Assembly (NCBI RefSeq): GCF_006539925.1
Contig: NZ_BJNY01000005.1
Coordinates: 161,536 to 225,535, forward strand
Source of the DNA: Glutamicibacter uratoxydans
GTDB taxonomy: Bacteria > Actinomycetota > Actinomycetes > Actinomycetales > Micrococcaceae
Direction of reading: 5' to 3'
Length of the DNA: 64,000 nt
Part shown: positions 17,131 through 26,334 of the stretch, in pieces
Layout of the letters: the number at the start of each line of letters is the position of its first letter
How positions within the stretch are numbered: the first letter of the stretch is position 1
Notes under the pieces: model-generated
The model's input: the letters and a program-made list of their open reading frames with translations, nothing else
Database searches by the model: none
What the model was told of the DNA's origin: nothing
Translations under genes and position numbers: made by a program

Positions 17131-17948
17131 TCGCCGACGGTTAGTTCCGCATCCCATACATCCAGCGCAGCCTTGGACCACGAACCGTAGGTAGGATTCG
17201 GCAGGACGATCCACTCGTCCCCGAACTTTTCAACGTTCTGCTCCACCAGGCTGCGCTGCTGCGTTAATGGGCTGCCGGCAAAACGCTGGTCGAAGTCGTG
17301 CAGCGTATCTCCCAGCTGCATCAAAACCCTGTGATCGCTTTGCACCTTGGCCCGCCGCTCCTGCTTCGGAGGCCCCAGCAGCAGGACCTGGTCTTCATCC
17401 ACCTGCGGCAGGCCCAGCTCTTCAAGGCTGGCCAGGGTCGCATCGAGATTCTCTACGCTGCGGTCCGAAATGTAGTAGATGTCCACTCCCAGCTGGTCAG
17501 CGCGGTCCAAGAAGTCCTTGGCTCCGTTGATCAGCGCAGGATGCCCATCCTGCTCCCAGGCTCCCCACGTATCCCAGGTGGTGTAGTCGTGGCATTGCTG
17601 CATGTCCCGTGCCAGCAGCGCGGTGTTGTCGATGACCGTCTCGTCAAGATCCGTGATGATTGCCAGCTTCTGATGCTTTGGCGCGGAGTTGCCCTTGCCA
17701 TTGTTGCTCTTGGTGCGGGCTTCCTTGACCTTCTGCTCAAGCTTCGCCGTCGCCATTGCGTAGGTCTGCGCCTGCAGTGCCTGCGCTTCGGCGGACTGCT
17801 GCTGCCAGCGCAGAGCCATTGCATACTGGCTCACGGTGCATGCGCTCGACGTCTCGGTTGCAGCGGCGGGAGCCTGTCCCGCAGCCGCCACATATCCCCC
17901 TGCAGAACCGACAGCCAGCGCCACGGCAATCGCAGTAATTTTCCTCAT
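17127..17948 (-). CDS. Secreted acid phosphatase, 5'-nucleotidase lipoprotein e(P4)-like (HAD IIIB)
   Basis: The 273-residue protein starts with a signal peptide (residues 1-25, ending in AAAGQAPAAA) and then a HAD domain: motif I IITDLDETVIDN, motif II YYISDRS. The fold and spacing match class B/e(P4) acid phosphatases, which dephosphorylate nucleotides at the cell surface. The lipobox Cys of e(P4) is not evident, so it is probably secreted rather than lipid-anchored. Confidence 0.85.
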   Translation of the reverse strand: MRKITAIAVALAVGSAGGYVAAAGQAPAAATETSSACTVSQYAMALRWQQQSAEAQALQAQTYAMATAKLEQKVKEARTKSNNGKGNSAPKHQKLAIITDLDETVIDNTALLARDMQQCHDYTTWDTWGAWEQDGHPALINGAKDFLDRADQLGVDIYYISDRSVENLDATLASLEELGLPQVDEDQVLLLGPPKQERRAKVQSDHRVLMQLGDTLHDFDQRFAGSPLTQQRSLVEQNVEKFGDEWIVLPNPTYGSWSKAALDVWDAELTVGD

Positions 17949-18096
17949 TCTCGCCCCTTTGCGACCGATGAAAGGGCGGCTGCACTCGTTGGGCAGCCGC
18001 CATGAGATTCAGGCTAACAACGAGCGTGACCCAAGTCACTACTGATATATCAATATTTCATATGTTGAACATCAGCGAAGCGGGCGGATGGGCAAG

Positions 18097-19284
18097 CTAC
18101 TGTCCGGGAATCCTGGTGCGCCTGCGCAGCGGCTGCACGGTCCCAAGGAATGCCACTGCCTCTTCGACGCTGTCCACCAGTGCGATCTTGTCTTCCATCA
18201 CCCGCTGCGCCGCAAGCGCCTTCAGCAGCTGCCACGCCGGCAGGGTCTTGGTCCAGTGTTCCTCCCCCACCAGCACCAGGGGCACAACGCGGGCTCCGGT
18301 GGCGTAGTAGTTTTCGCAGGCATCCTGGAAGATCTCCTGCACCGTCCCCGCAGCGCCGGGCAGTACGATGATCCCGCCGTTCGACTGCTCCAGCAGCGTC
18401 GCTTCCCTGATCGAGTTGGTAAAGAACTTCGCGATGTGCGTTGCGAAGAGATTGGGCGGCTCATGACCGTAGAACCAGGTCGGCACGCCCAACGACTTGT
18501 GGCTCGAAGGGAAGCGGTCCTTCACGGCGAGCGCCAGCCGGGCCCAGCCGGTGCGGTGGTGGATCGCATCGGGTTCGGCAGCCAGCATGCTCAACGCCGT
18601 TGCGACATCCTTCTGGTCATAGTCAGCCAGCCAGGCGCCTGCATTGGCCGCCTCCATCGCCCCTGGCCCGCCACCGGTAGCCACGGCATATCCAGATCGG
18701 GTCAGCATCGCTCCGAGCCGCAGGGCCTGCGCGTACTGCTCGGTCCCCCGGTCCATGGCATGCCCTCCCATGACTCCGATAATCGGGGTGTCCTTGAACG
18801 CACCGTCGTAGATTTCAGCAATCAGCGCTTGGCCGATGTGGTGGTCGTGCAGCGTGGTGGCCATGGCATCCGCATCGTCCAGCGACCTGCCCGGATTTCT
18901 ATGTTGGGAGTACGCGTAGATCTGGGCGTCGAGGACCTTGTCATAGGTTTCGGCGCGGATCCCGTCATAGAGTTCCTGCGGGGTATAAAGTCCCCTGTCA
19001 CTGGTCCGGAAAGGCAGGTGGTGCCCGGAGTCCATGCACAGCCCGCCAGTGCGTTCAATCAATTCCCTGCCCTTCGGAGAAAACTGGCAGTCGATAAATA
19101 GCGCTTCAGATAAATCCAGGGCTGGAAGCACTGCATCCCGCTCGCGCAGATCCACGCGGTGAACGCGCCAGCCGCGCCCGCGGGCGCTGGATGTATTCAG
19201 CGCTTCGGCGGCAAGCCTGTCGAATTCCGCCAATGAGGTGATGTTGACGGCACGCGCCGGGAGGTAGGGCCAGACATGAGACAT
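18097..19284 (-). CDS. LOG-family (Rossmann) nucleotide-binding protein
   Basis: The 395-residue protein has a central LOG-like domain: IGVMGGHAMDRG, GYAVATGGGPGAMEAANAG, and LPGAAGTVQEIFQDA in place of the usual PGGxGTxxE. LOG proteins release free cytokinins by nucleoside phosphoribohydrolysis, but this longer form with a 140-residue N-terminal extension is uncharacterised, and the PGG to PGA change may alter activity. It is divergent from the SNF2 helicase gene. Confidence 0.82.
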   Translation of the reverse strand: MSHVWPYLPARAVNITSLAEFDRLAAEALNTSSARGRGWRVHRVDLRERDAVLPALDLSEALFIDCQFSPKGRELIERTGGLCMDSGHHLPFRTSDRGLYTPQELYDGIRAETYDKVLDAQIYAYSQHRNPGRSLDDADAMATTLHDHHIGQALIAEIYDGAFKDTPIIGVMGGHAMDRGTEQYAQALRLGAMLTRSGYAVATGGGPGAMEAANAGAWLADYDQKDVATALSMLAAEPDAIHHRTGWARLALAVKDRFPSSHKSLGVPTWFYGHEPPNLFATHIAKFFTNSIREATLLEQSNGGIIVLPGAAGTVQEIFQDACENYYATGARVVPLVLVGEEHWTKTLPAWQLLKALAAQRVMEDKIALVDSVEEAVAFLGTVQPLRRRTRIPGQ

Positions 19285-19370
19285 GGCTCAACGCTACGCG
19301 ATGATTAGGGATTATTCACAGTGGCCCCTTTCAACTTTCACCATTGAGAAGAACGTGAAACGATTAGCGG

Positions 19371-22300
19371 ATGACGAATTCTGTTCCACCCACCATTGAT
19401 GCCAGAAACTTGCTGGCTTTCTTGGGTAATGTTCCTTATTTCTTCGGAAAGAAACTCTCCGACGAAGCTAATGCAGTTACCGGTGTGGAATTTAATGAGT
19501 CGACGCTGCAGGTTGAGGGCCATGTCACCGATGCCGACACCGAGTACTCGGCGATGGTCCAGCTGCGCCGCGGGGCGACCGGCTGGGAAATCGATTCCGG
19601 TTCCTGCAACTGCGACAATACGGAAATCTGTTCGCATATCGCGGCGCTGATGCTGACCTCAAACAAGCAGGCCGCGCTGGCCAAGACCGCTGTGTACCGC
19701 GAAGAAAAGCCGGTTACCGAATGGTCGCAGCAAATCGATGCCTGGTACCAGCCTCGCGAACCGCGCCCCACCGACGGATTGCTGGGATCACCCAATGACC
19801 CGGTAGTGCCGATGGCACTCCAATTTCTGCTCTTCGACGCCAAAGATGCTTCGCAGCAGCAGCAGTGGATGCCGGCAGGAGTTGCGGCACAGGCCAACAC
19901 CGCCACCCGCAGGAAGCGCTTCCGCCTGGGCGTGCGCCCGGTAGTACGCAATGCCGAAGGCCGCTGGGTCCGCGGGCAGCTGCGCTGGACCACCATCGGA
20001 TTCAAGACCTTCGGCTGGAACCTGCTCAGGGCCCAGCACCACTGGTTTGCGCGCTTTGCCGCGATGGCGCGCAGCAACGGGCAGCTGCAGTTCAAGATCG
20101 ATGAAGACTGGCTGTTCCTGGACGAATACTATTCCTACCTGCTGTGGCCGATGCTCGAAGAAGCCAAGGAACTGGGCATCGAATTGATCAGCTCGCGCAG
20201 CGAATCGACGGTTTCGGTGCTCTCCGCGTCGTGGATGGACCTTGCAGTCTCCGAAGACGACGAAAAGAACATGAGCATCGACGGCGTCCTGCATATGGGC
20301 GGGCAAGAACTCGTGCTGAACACCGACACCCCTTCCGGAGCAGTCGGCGACCACGGCTACTACATCCAGCTGAACGATCCCGAGCAGATTTGGCTGGCTC
20401 CGAGCCGCGAGAAGCACACGGACGTCAACCTCACCTGGCTGGACAACCATGCGCCGGTCCACGTCCCGGCCAAGGACACCACCGACTACTACAACAGCGA
20501 ATACCAGCGCATGGGGTATTTCTTCGACGTGCGCAGCGCTTCGGAAGAACTCTCCCTGCCCAATCTGAAGCCGCCGTTCGTCAAGGCATCCATCTCCTAC
20601 AAGATTGAAGACACTGATCACGGCACCCGCGAATCGGCCAACCTCGGGTTCAGCATCAGCTACCCCGGCATTTCCGACGAGCACAAGCCGCACGATGCCG
20701 AGGCGGAGCAGCGCCTCGCCGCCATCGTCAACGAACTATTTGAGAAGTCAACTGGTTCGGGCAACCCTGACCTGTCCCCGAAATTCTATTCGGGCACCGA
20801 CATGATCGACTTCGTCTCCGAGCTCGTCCCAGCGCTGGCGGGGCATCCGGAAATCAAGCTTGAAGAGACTGGGCAGCGTCCGGTCTACCGCCAGCTGCGC
20901 GAGCTGCCGCAGCTGCAGATCAACGCAGTCGAGCACGAACGTAACGACTGGCTGGATCTCGGCCTGCTGATCAAGGTCGGCAACCACGAAGTCACCTTCG
21001 CTGTAGTCATCGAGGCGATTTCCAACGGCGCCATGAAGGTCAAGCTTCCGGACAACACCTGGTTCTCGCTGGACAACCCCATGTTCGCCAAGCTCAAAGA
21101 GCTGGTGGACGAGGCCCAAGCCCTCAACGACAAGCCCAAGGACGGGGACCTGAAGCTCTCGGTCTTCCAGATCTCGCTTTTCGAGGAGCTCGACGAGCTG
21201 GCCGAAGGCATCAACGGAGCGGACCTGTTCATCGCCCGCATGCGCGGCCTGCTGCGCGTGGCCGAAGGCGAGGAAGCAGAGGTCCCTGCCGGGCTCCAGG
21301 CCACCCTGCGCCCCTACCAGGTGGAAGGCTTCCGCTGGCTTGCCCGCCTATACCGCGGCGGATTCGGCGGCATCCTGGCCGATGACATGGGCCTGGGCAA
21401 GACCCTACAGACCATCGCCCTGGTGCTCCACGCCCACGAGCAGTGGGACGATCCGCAGGCCTGCGCCCAGCTGCCAGCCGCCCAGCAGGAGCGCGCGCCA
21501 TTCCTCGTCGTCGCGCCGAGCTCGGTGGTTTCCAACTGGGAGATGGAAGTGCGCCGCTTTGCACCGAGCCTGAAGGTCGTCAGCATCGACTCGACACTGC
21601 GCGACGCCCGCCAGCTCAAGGAGCTCTCGGAAGGCAATGACGTGGTCCTGACGACCTATACGCTGCTGCGCCTGAATGACGAGATCTACGAGTCCCAGCG
21701 CTTCGCCGGCCTGATCCTGGATGAGGCCCAGTTCGTGAAGAACCGTTCCACCAAGGCCCACAAGGCCGCGGTGAACCTGCAGACGAACTTCAAGCTGGCG
21801 GTCACCGGCACCCCGATGGAAAACAACCTCTCGGAGCTCGGTGCGCTACTGCTGCTCACCGCGCCGTCGCTGTTCATGAACATCACCCGATTCAACCGGC
21901 AGTTCGCCCGCCCGATCGAGGTGTTGGGCGACAAGGAAACCCTTGAGCTGCTCCAGCGCAGGGTCAAGCCGTTCATGCTGCGCCGCACCAAGGAATCGGT
22001 GGTGCTTGATCTGCCTGCCAAGCAGGAGCAGAAGGTGCTGGTCCGCCTCTCCGAAGAGCACCAGCACGTCTACGACACCCACCTGAACCGCGAACGCCAG
22101 AAGATCCTGCACCTGGTGGAGGACCTGGACAAGAACCGCTTCACCATCTTCCAGTCGCTGACCCATCTGCGCATGCTGGCCCTGGAGCCTTCGCTGGTCG
22201 ACCCCGAGCTCAGCGAGGTGCCGGGCTCCAAGCTGGAGGCGTTGTTCGACCAGCTGGACGACGTGCTCAACGAAGGCCACCGCGCCCTGGTCTTCAGCCA

Positions 22301-22727
22301 GTTCACCTCATACCTGAAGGTCCTGGCTGACAAGCTGACCGAGCGCGGAGTGAAATTCGTGTACCTCGACGGCAGCACCCGCAACCGCGCCTCGGTGATC
22401 GAGCAGTTCAAGGAAGGCGAGGCGCCGCTGTTCCTGATCTCGCTCAAGGCCGGCGGCTTCGGTTTGAACCTGACCGAGGCGGACTACTGCTTCCTGCTTG
22501 ACCCGTGGTGGAACCCCGCCGTGGAGGCCCAGGCAATCGACCGCACGCACCGCATCGGGCAGACCCGCCAGGTCATGGTGTACCGCATGATCGCGCAGGG
22601 CACCATCGAAGAAAAGGTGGTGGCGCTGCAGGACACCAAGAGGCAGCTGATCAACACCGTCATGGACGAAGCCGACGGCTTCGCCAAAGCCCTGACAGCA
22701 CAGGATATCCGCGGACTTCTTGAATAA
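19371..22727 (+). CDS. SWIM zinc-finger SNF2-family DNA helicase/ATPase
   Basis: The 1118-residue protein has an N-terminal SWIM zinc finger (C79, C81, C87, H89) and a long middle region. The C-terminal SNF2 motor has Walker A GGILADDMGLGKT near 665-677, motif II LDEAQ near 785, motif III TGTPMENNLSELG, and motif VI DRTHRIGQTRQV. Bacterial SNF2 proteins of this type move along double-stranded DNA or act on RNA polymerase (HepA/RapA group); the SWIM form is common in actinobacteria without a defined role. No partner gene suggests a defence island here. Confidence 0.92.
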   Translation: MTNSVPPTIDARNLLAFLGNVPYFFGKKLSDEANAVTGVEFNESTLQVEGHVTDADTEYSAMVQLRRGATGWEIDSGSCNCDNTEICSHIAALMLTSNKQAALAKTAVYREEKPVTEWSQQIDAWYQPREPRPTDGLLGSPNDPVVPMALQFLLFDAKDASQQQQWMPAGVAAQANTATRRKRFRLGVRPVVRNAEGRWVRGQLRWTTIGFKTFGWNLLRAQHHWFARFAAMARSNGQLQFKIDEDWLFLDEYYSYLLWPMLEEAKELGIELISSRSESTVSVLSASWMDLAVSEDDEKNMSIDGVLHMGGQELVLNTDTPSGAVGDHGYYIQLNDPEQIWLAPSREKHTDVNLTWLDNHAPVHVPAKDTTDYYNSEYQRMGYFFDVRSASEELSLPNLKPPFVKASISYKIEDTDHGTRESANLGFSISYPGISDEHKPHDAEAEQRLAAIVNELFEKSTGSGNPDLSPKFYSGTDMIDFVSELVPALAGHPEIKLEETGQRPVYRQLRELPQLQINAVEHERNDWLDLGLLIKVGNHEVTFAVVIEAISNGAMKVKLPDNTWFSLDNPMFAKLKELVDEAQALNDKPKDGDLKLSVFQISLFEELDELAEGINGADLFIARMRGLLRVAEGEEAEVPAGLQATLRPYQVEGFRWLARLYRGGFGGILADDMGLGKTLQTIALVLHAHEQWDDPQACAQLPAAQQERAPFLVVAPSSVVSNWEMEVRRFAPSLKVVSIDSTLRDARQLKELSEGNDVVLTTYTLLRLNDEIYESQRFAGLILDEAQFVKNRSTKAHKAAVNLQTNFKLAVTGTPMENNLSELGALLLLTAPSLFMNITRFNRQFARPIEVLGDKETLELLQRRVKPFMLRRTKESVVLDLPAKQEQKVLVRLSEEHQHVYDTHLNRERQKILHLVEDLDKNRFTIFQSLTHLRMLALEPSLVDPELSEVPGSKLEALFDQLDDVLNEGHRALVFSQFTSYLKVLADKLTERGVKFVYLDGSTRNRASVIEQFKEGEAPLFLISLKAGGFGLNLTEADYCFLLDPWWNPAVEAQAIDRTHRIGQTRQVMVYRMIAQGTIEEKVVALQDTKRQLINTVMDEADGFAKALTAQDIRGLLE

Positions 22728-22739
22728 CAGATTGATTAA

Positions 22740-22873
22740 GTCTTCGTGGTTCGGGCGGTAAACCGTCCCGAAACAGGCTATATTCGATATGCCCCCTCGT
22801 GTGCGCTACACCACACCAACCGCAGGCTGAGGGGCATCCGTTCCGGGAGGTCTTCTCCTGGGACTAACGCAAG
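22740..22873 (+). other. Structured intergenic stretch with three hairpins
   Basis: TTCGGGCGG and CCGTCCCGAA (about 22749-22772) can end the helicase transcript. ATGCCCC and GGGGCAT then close a larger arm (about 22790-22838), and GTTCCGGGAG/CTCCTGGGAC forms a third stem just before the next ATG. It may be a structured leader for the small downstream gene. No known RNA family is recognised; the C-run is too short for 6C RNA. Confidence 0.4.
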
Positions 22874-23176
22874 ATGAAGGCGGTCATAACCGTGTCCCTG
22901 ATCAAATCGGAGACTCTGAGTACACCGGATGACGACTGGATGGACGCATCGGTGAGCACAGAAGCAGATCGTGTGGTGATTGAAACCGAGCGGGAGTCCC
23001 TATCGTTGCACAACGACCGGCTCTTGGAGAAGATCCAGAGGGTTCTCGCGTCCCCACTGGAAGAAATTTTCTACAACCCAAAGCACCGGATGCTGCTGAT
23101 CCCAGGGGCATTCGCTGTCATTGGCTCTTCATTTTTGAGAGTTGATACGGAGGCTGCCGCTGGCCTAAGAGGCTAG
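22874..23176 (+). CDS. Small hypothetical protein
   Basis: The 100-residue frame begins at ATG 22874; a GTG at 22892 is an alternative start. The middle is acidic and helical, and the end has a short hydrophobic stretch (LIPGAFAVIGSSFL). A good terminator follows at 23196-23241 and a structured leader precedes it, which supports a real gene. I recognise no family. Confidence 0.5.
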   Translation: MKAVITVSLIKSETLSTPDDDWMDASVSTEADRVVIETERESLSLHNDRLLEKIQRVLASPLEEIFYNPKHRMLLIPGAFAVIGSSFLRVDTEAAAGLRG

Positions 23177-23195
23177 CGCAGCGCCAGTTTCCATC

Positions 23196-23241
23196 ACGCC
23201 CCAGGCGAGCCGCAAACCGGCCGCCGTGGGGCGTTTGTTTT
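23196..23241 (+). terminator. Rho-independent terminator
   Basis: ACGCCCCA at 23196-23203 pairs with TGGGGCGT at 23227-23234, followed by TTGTTTT. It ends the small gene before it. Confidence 0.75.
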
Positions 23242-23337
23242 GCCATTTCATGGGCACGAGCCCTGTTCCCTGACTGATATCTTTGAGTACATCGATCTTT
23301 TTGAAGATGAAAAGACTAGCAGCAGGAGCAAAGTCCC

Positions 23338-23895
23338 GTGAACCGCGCCATCCCAAGAGCAGCACTTTCAGTTGCGGCAGTTTTGCTGCTCGGGGGCTGC
23401 GCAAGCTCCGGCCCCCGGCAAGACGGGCCTTTGCAATTCGGTTTAGATGATGCACAGCCAGGAGCATCAATCTGCAGTCCGGTCAATCCGACTGACCCGC
23501 GGGTGGGAGTTTCAGGGATAGCCGAGAACCGATCTGCCATGCCTGTCTGGATTACCGCCGTTGATGTGCTGGAAGCACAGAACTGGACAACCAGCCAAAG
23601 CCTCGTCAGCGATGTGTCCGACTCAGCGCCTGCAGTGTATTCCTGGAATTCAGACAGCCTCAATGACCCATCGCAGGCCCAGCTAATTGCCAGCATGGGC
23701 GCCCTGCAGCAGCCGGTACAGGTGAATCCAGGCCAATCAATACAGGTTGGAGTCTCCGGCTTGCTGCAGGCTCCGGACCAGGAGGCCAAAGTTTCACAGC
23801 TCAAGATCTCCTATACCCCGAATAACCAATCAACCATGGTCAGCACAGTCGTGGGAGGTCCTGAGGTGCGGTGGAACCCCAGCGGCTGCAACTGA
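23338..23895 (+). CDS. Putative lipoprotein of unknown function
   Basis: The 185-residue protein starts at GTG 23338 with AGGAG upstream. Its signal peptide ends in a lipobox (VLLLGGC, Cys about residue 21), so it should be lipid-anchored outside the membrane. The rest is a beta-rich, Ser/Asn/Gln-rich domain (GVSGIAENRSAMPVWITAVD) with two later cysteines that could form a disulfide. No family is recognised. Confidence 0.75.
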   Translation: MNRAIPRAALSVAAVLLLGGCASSGPRQDGPLQFGLDDAQPGASICSPVNPTDPRVGVSGIAENRSAMPVWITAVDVLEAQNWTTSQSLVSDVSDSAPAVYSWNSDSLNDPSQAQLIASMGALQQPVQVNPGQSIQVGVSGLLQAPDQEAKVSQLKISYTPNNQSTMVSTVVGGPEVRWNPSGCN

Positions 23896-23914
23896 CCGTT
23901 CCTGGATGCAGCGA

Positions 23915-23952
23915 GGGCCGCCCAGTCCACTAAAAAGTGGATTGGGCGGCCC
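23915..23952. terminator. Bidirectional terminator hairpin
   Basis: GGGCCGCCCAGTCCAC at 23915-23930 pairs with GTGGATTGGGCGGCCC at 23937-23952 with one G-T pair. It lies between the convergent lipoprotein and sucD genes and can serve both. Confidence 0.75.
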
Positions 23953-23998
23953 TTGGCTAGCTTCAAGCGCTAGAGCCCCCGAGTGGGGAATCTAAGGC

Positions 23999-24901
23999 TT
24001 AGAGAGCTGCGAAAACCTCGCGCAGCAGGCGTGCGGTCTCCGAAGGAGTCTTGCCAACCTTGACGCCGGCAGCTTCCAGTGCTTCCTTCTTGGCCTGGGC
24101 GGTGCCAGCCGAGCCGGAAACGATGGCGCCTGCGTGGCCCATGGTCTTGCCTTCTGGGGCGGTGAAGCCTGCAACGTAGCCAACAACTGGCTTGGTTACG
24201 TTGGCCTTGATGTAGTCAGCTGCGCGCTCTTCAGCGTCGCCGCCGATCTCACCGATCATCACGATGGCCTTGGTCTCTGGGTCAGCTTCGAAAGCAGCCA
24301 GGGCATCGATGTGGGTGGTGCCGATGACTGGGTCGCCGCCGATGCCGATGGCGGTGGAGAAGCCCAGGTCGCGCAGTTCGTACATCATCTGGTAGGTCAG
24401 GGTGCCGGACTTGGAAACCAAGCCGATTGGGCCCTTGCCGGTGATGTTGTTCGGGGTAATGCCGACCAGTGCCTCACCTGGGGTGATGATGCCTGGGCAG
24501 TTAGGGCCGATGATGCGGGTGATCTGGTTGCCGTCTGCGTCGACCTTGGACTGTGCCAGTGCCCAGAACTCAGCCGAGTCCTGTACTGGAACGCCTTCGG
24601 TGATGACGACGACCAGGCCGACCTCGGCCTCGATGGCCTCGATGACTGCGTCCTTGGTGAACTTAGGCGGCACGAAGACGATGGAAACGTCAGCGCCGGT
24701 CTCGGCCTTGGCCTCAGCCACGGTGCCGAAGACCTTGATTTCCTTGTCACCGTGGGTCACGGTGGTGCCGGCCTTGCGTGCGTTCACGCCGCCGACGATG
24801 TTGGTGCCGGCCTTGAGCATCAGGGCGGTGTGCTTGGTGCCTTCGCCGCCGGTGATGCCCTGGACGATGACCTTGGAGTCCTTGTTCAGGTAAATGCTCA
24901 T
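23999..24901 (-). CDS. sucD: Succinyl-CoA ligase (ADP/GDP-forming) subunit alpha
   Basis: The 300-residue alpha subunit has the N-terminal CoA-binding Rossmann domain ([17 protein letters not shown]), the [10 protein letters not shown] signature and the phosphohistidine loop [15 protein letters not shown]. With SucC it converts succinyl-CoA to succinate in the TCA cycle with substrate-level phosphorylation. It follows sucC by a 16-base gap in one operon. Confidence 0.97.
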   Translation of the reverse strand: MSIYLNKDSKVIVQGITGGEGTKHTALMLKAGTNIVGGVNARKAGTTVTHGDKEIKVFGTVAEAKAETGADVSIVFVPPKFTKDAVIEAIEAEVGLVVVITEGVPVQDSAEFWALAQSKVDADGNQITRIIGPNCPGIITPGEALVGITPNNITGKGPIGLVSKSGTLTYQMMYELRDLGFSTAIGIGGDPVIGTTHIDALAAFEADPETKAIVMIGEIGGDAEERAADYIKANVTKPVVGYVAGFTAPEGKTMGHAGAIVSGSAGTAQAKKEALEAAGVKVGKTPSETARLLREVFAAL

Positions 24902-24917
24902 TGTTCGCTATTCCCTC

Positions 24918-26090
24918 TTACTTCGCTGCGTTGGCGAGCTCGGCGGCCTTGTCGGCGCCCTCGTCCATGGTTGCTGCCAGGGTCACCAGTGGGTGGTTGG
25001 CTTCTGCCAGGATGGCGCGGCCTTCCTCCACCTTGTTGCCGTCCAGGCGGACAACCAGCGGCTTGTTGGCCGAATCGCCAAGGGTGTTCAGTGCGCCCAC
25101 GATGCCGTTGGCCACTGCGTCACAGGCGGTGATGCCGCCGAAGACGTTGACGAACACGGACTTGACCTGTGGGTCGTTCAGGATGACGTCCAGGCCGTTG
25201 GCCATGACCTCAGCCGAAGCGCCGCCGCCGATGTCCAGGAAGTTTGCTGGCTTCACGTCGCCGTGGTTCTCGCCTGCATAGGCGACAACGTCGAGGGTGG
25301 ACATAACCAGGCCTGCACCGTTGCCGATGATGCCGATTTGGCCGTCCAGCTTGACGTAGTTCAGGCCCATGGCCTTGGCCTTGGCTTCCAGCGGGTCTGC
25401 AACAGCCTTGTCCTCGAGCTCTTCGTGAGCTGGGTGGCGGACCTCGGAGGCGTTGTCATCCAGGGAGACCTTGCCGTCCAGTGCGACGATGTCGCCGGCG
25501 CCGGTCTTCACCAGTGGGTTGACCTCAACGAGGGTGGCATCTTCTTCCTTGAAGACGGTCCACAGCTTCTGCAGGGTTTCTGCAACCTTGCCGCGCAGCT
25601 CTTCTGGGAAGCCTGCTTCAGCAACGATCTCGGCTGCCTTGGCAGCGTCGATGCCAACCAGCGGATCAACTGCAACGCGGGCCAGAGCTTCTGGGCGCTC
25701 CTCAGCCAGCTGCTCGATCTCCATGCCGCCTTCTACCGAGCACATGGCCAGGTAGTTGCGGTTTGCACGGTCCAGCAGCACCGAGAAGTAGAATTCCTCG
25801 GCGATGTCTGCGCCCTGGGCGATCATGACCTTGTTCACGGTGTGGCCCTTGATGTCCATACCGAGAATGTTGGTTGCGTGCTCGAAGGCTTCGTCTGCGG
25901 TCTTTGCAACCTTGACGCCGCCAGCCTTGCCACGGCCGCCAACCTTGACCTGTGCCTTAACTACTACAACGCCGCCGATCTTCTCAGCTGCGGCCTTGGC
26001 TTCTTCCGGGGTGTAAGCGACGATACCGGCAAGCACGGGAACGCCGTGTGCCTCGAATAGATCGCGCGCCTGGTACTCATACAGGTCCAC
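24918..26090 (-). CDS. sucC: Succinyl-CoA ligase subunit beta
   Basis: The 390-residue protein has the ATP-grasp N-terminus ([19 protein letters not shown]) and the C-terminal ligase domain with [16 protein letters not shown]. It carries the nucleotide-binding and phosphoryl-transfer site of the enzyme. The start is GTG at 26090 with AAGGA upstream. It is the first gene of the sucCD operon; a spacer of about 245 bases before it should hold the promoter. Confidence 0.97.
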   Translation of the reverse strand: MDLYEYQARDLFEAHGVPVLAGIVAYTPEEAKAAAEKIGGVVVVKAQVKVGGRGKAGGVKVAKTADEAFEHATNILGMDIKGHTVNKVMIAQGADIAEEFYFSVLLDRANRNYLAMCSVEGGMEIEQLAEERPEALARVAVDPLVGIDAAKAAEIVAEAGFPEELRGKVAETLQKLWTVFKEEDATLVEVNPLVKTGAGDIVALDGKVSLDDNASEVRHPAHEELEDKAVADPLEAKAKAMGLNYVKLDGQIGIIGNGAGLVMSTLDVVAYAGENHGDVKPANFLDIGGGASAEVMANGLDVILNDPQVKSVFVNVFGGITACDAVANGIVGALNTLGDSANKPLVVRLDGNKVEEGRAILAEANHPLVTLAATMDEGADKAAELANAAK

Positions 26091-26334
26091 GGGTTTGTGT
26101 CCTTCGTTCGAAGTTCATGCTGACTCGCGGCATAGCTCTGGACCGAAATCCAAAACCACACCTAAGTAAGCGCACCGCAAGCAAGCGAACGTCGAAACGG
26201 CGCCGTAGGCCGTGCGCATCTCTCAGACTAGCCCTACTTTCGCAACTTTCCCACTTTTACCGCCTGTAGAGATTCCGAGGTCGTTGGACATTTTCAGTTA
26301 AATGTGATTAACGGAACACGGTTTCTTCCGTCTC

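Noticed and set aside
19371..22727. SNF2 helicase as a DISARM/Druantia-type defence component
   Set aside because: It lacks the partner genes; the flanks are housekeeping-type and the SWIM-SNF2 form is widespread in actinobacteria.
22780..22870. Possible 6C RNA
   Set aside because: The loops hold at most five C in a row and the expected paired C-rich loops are missing.
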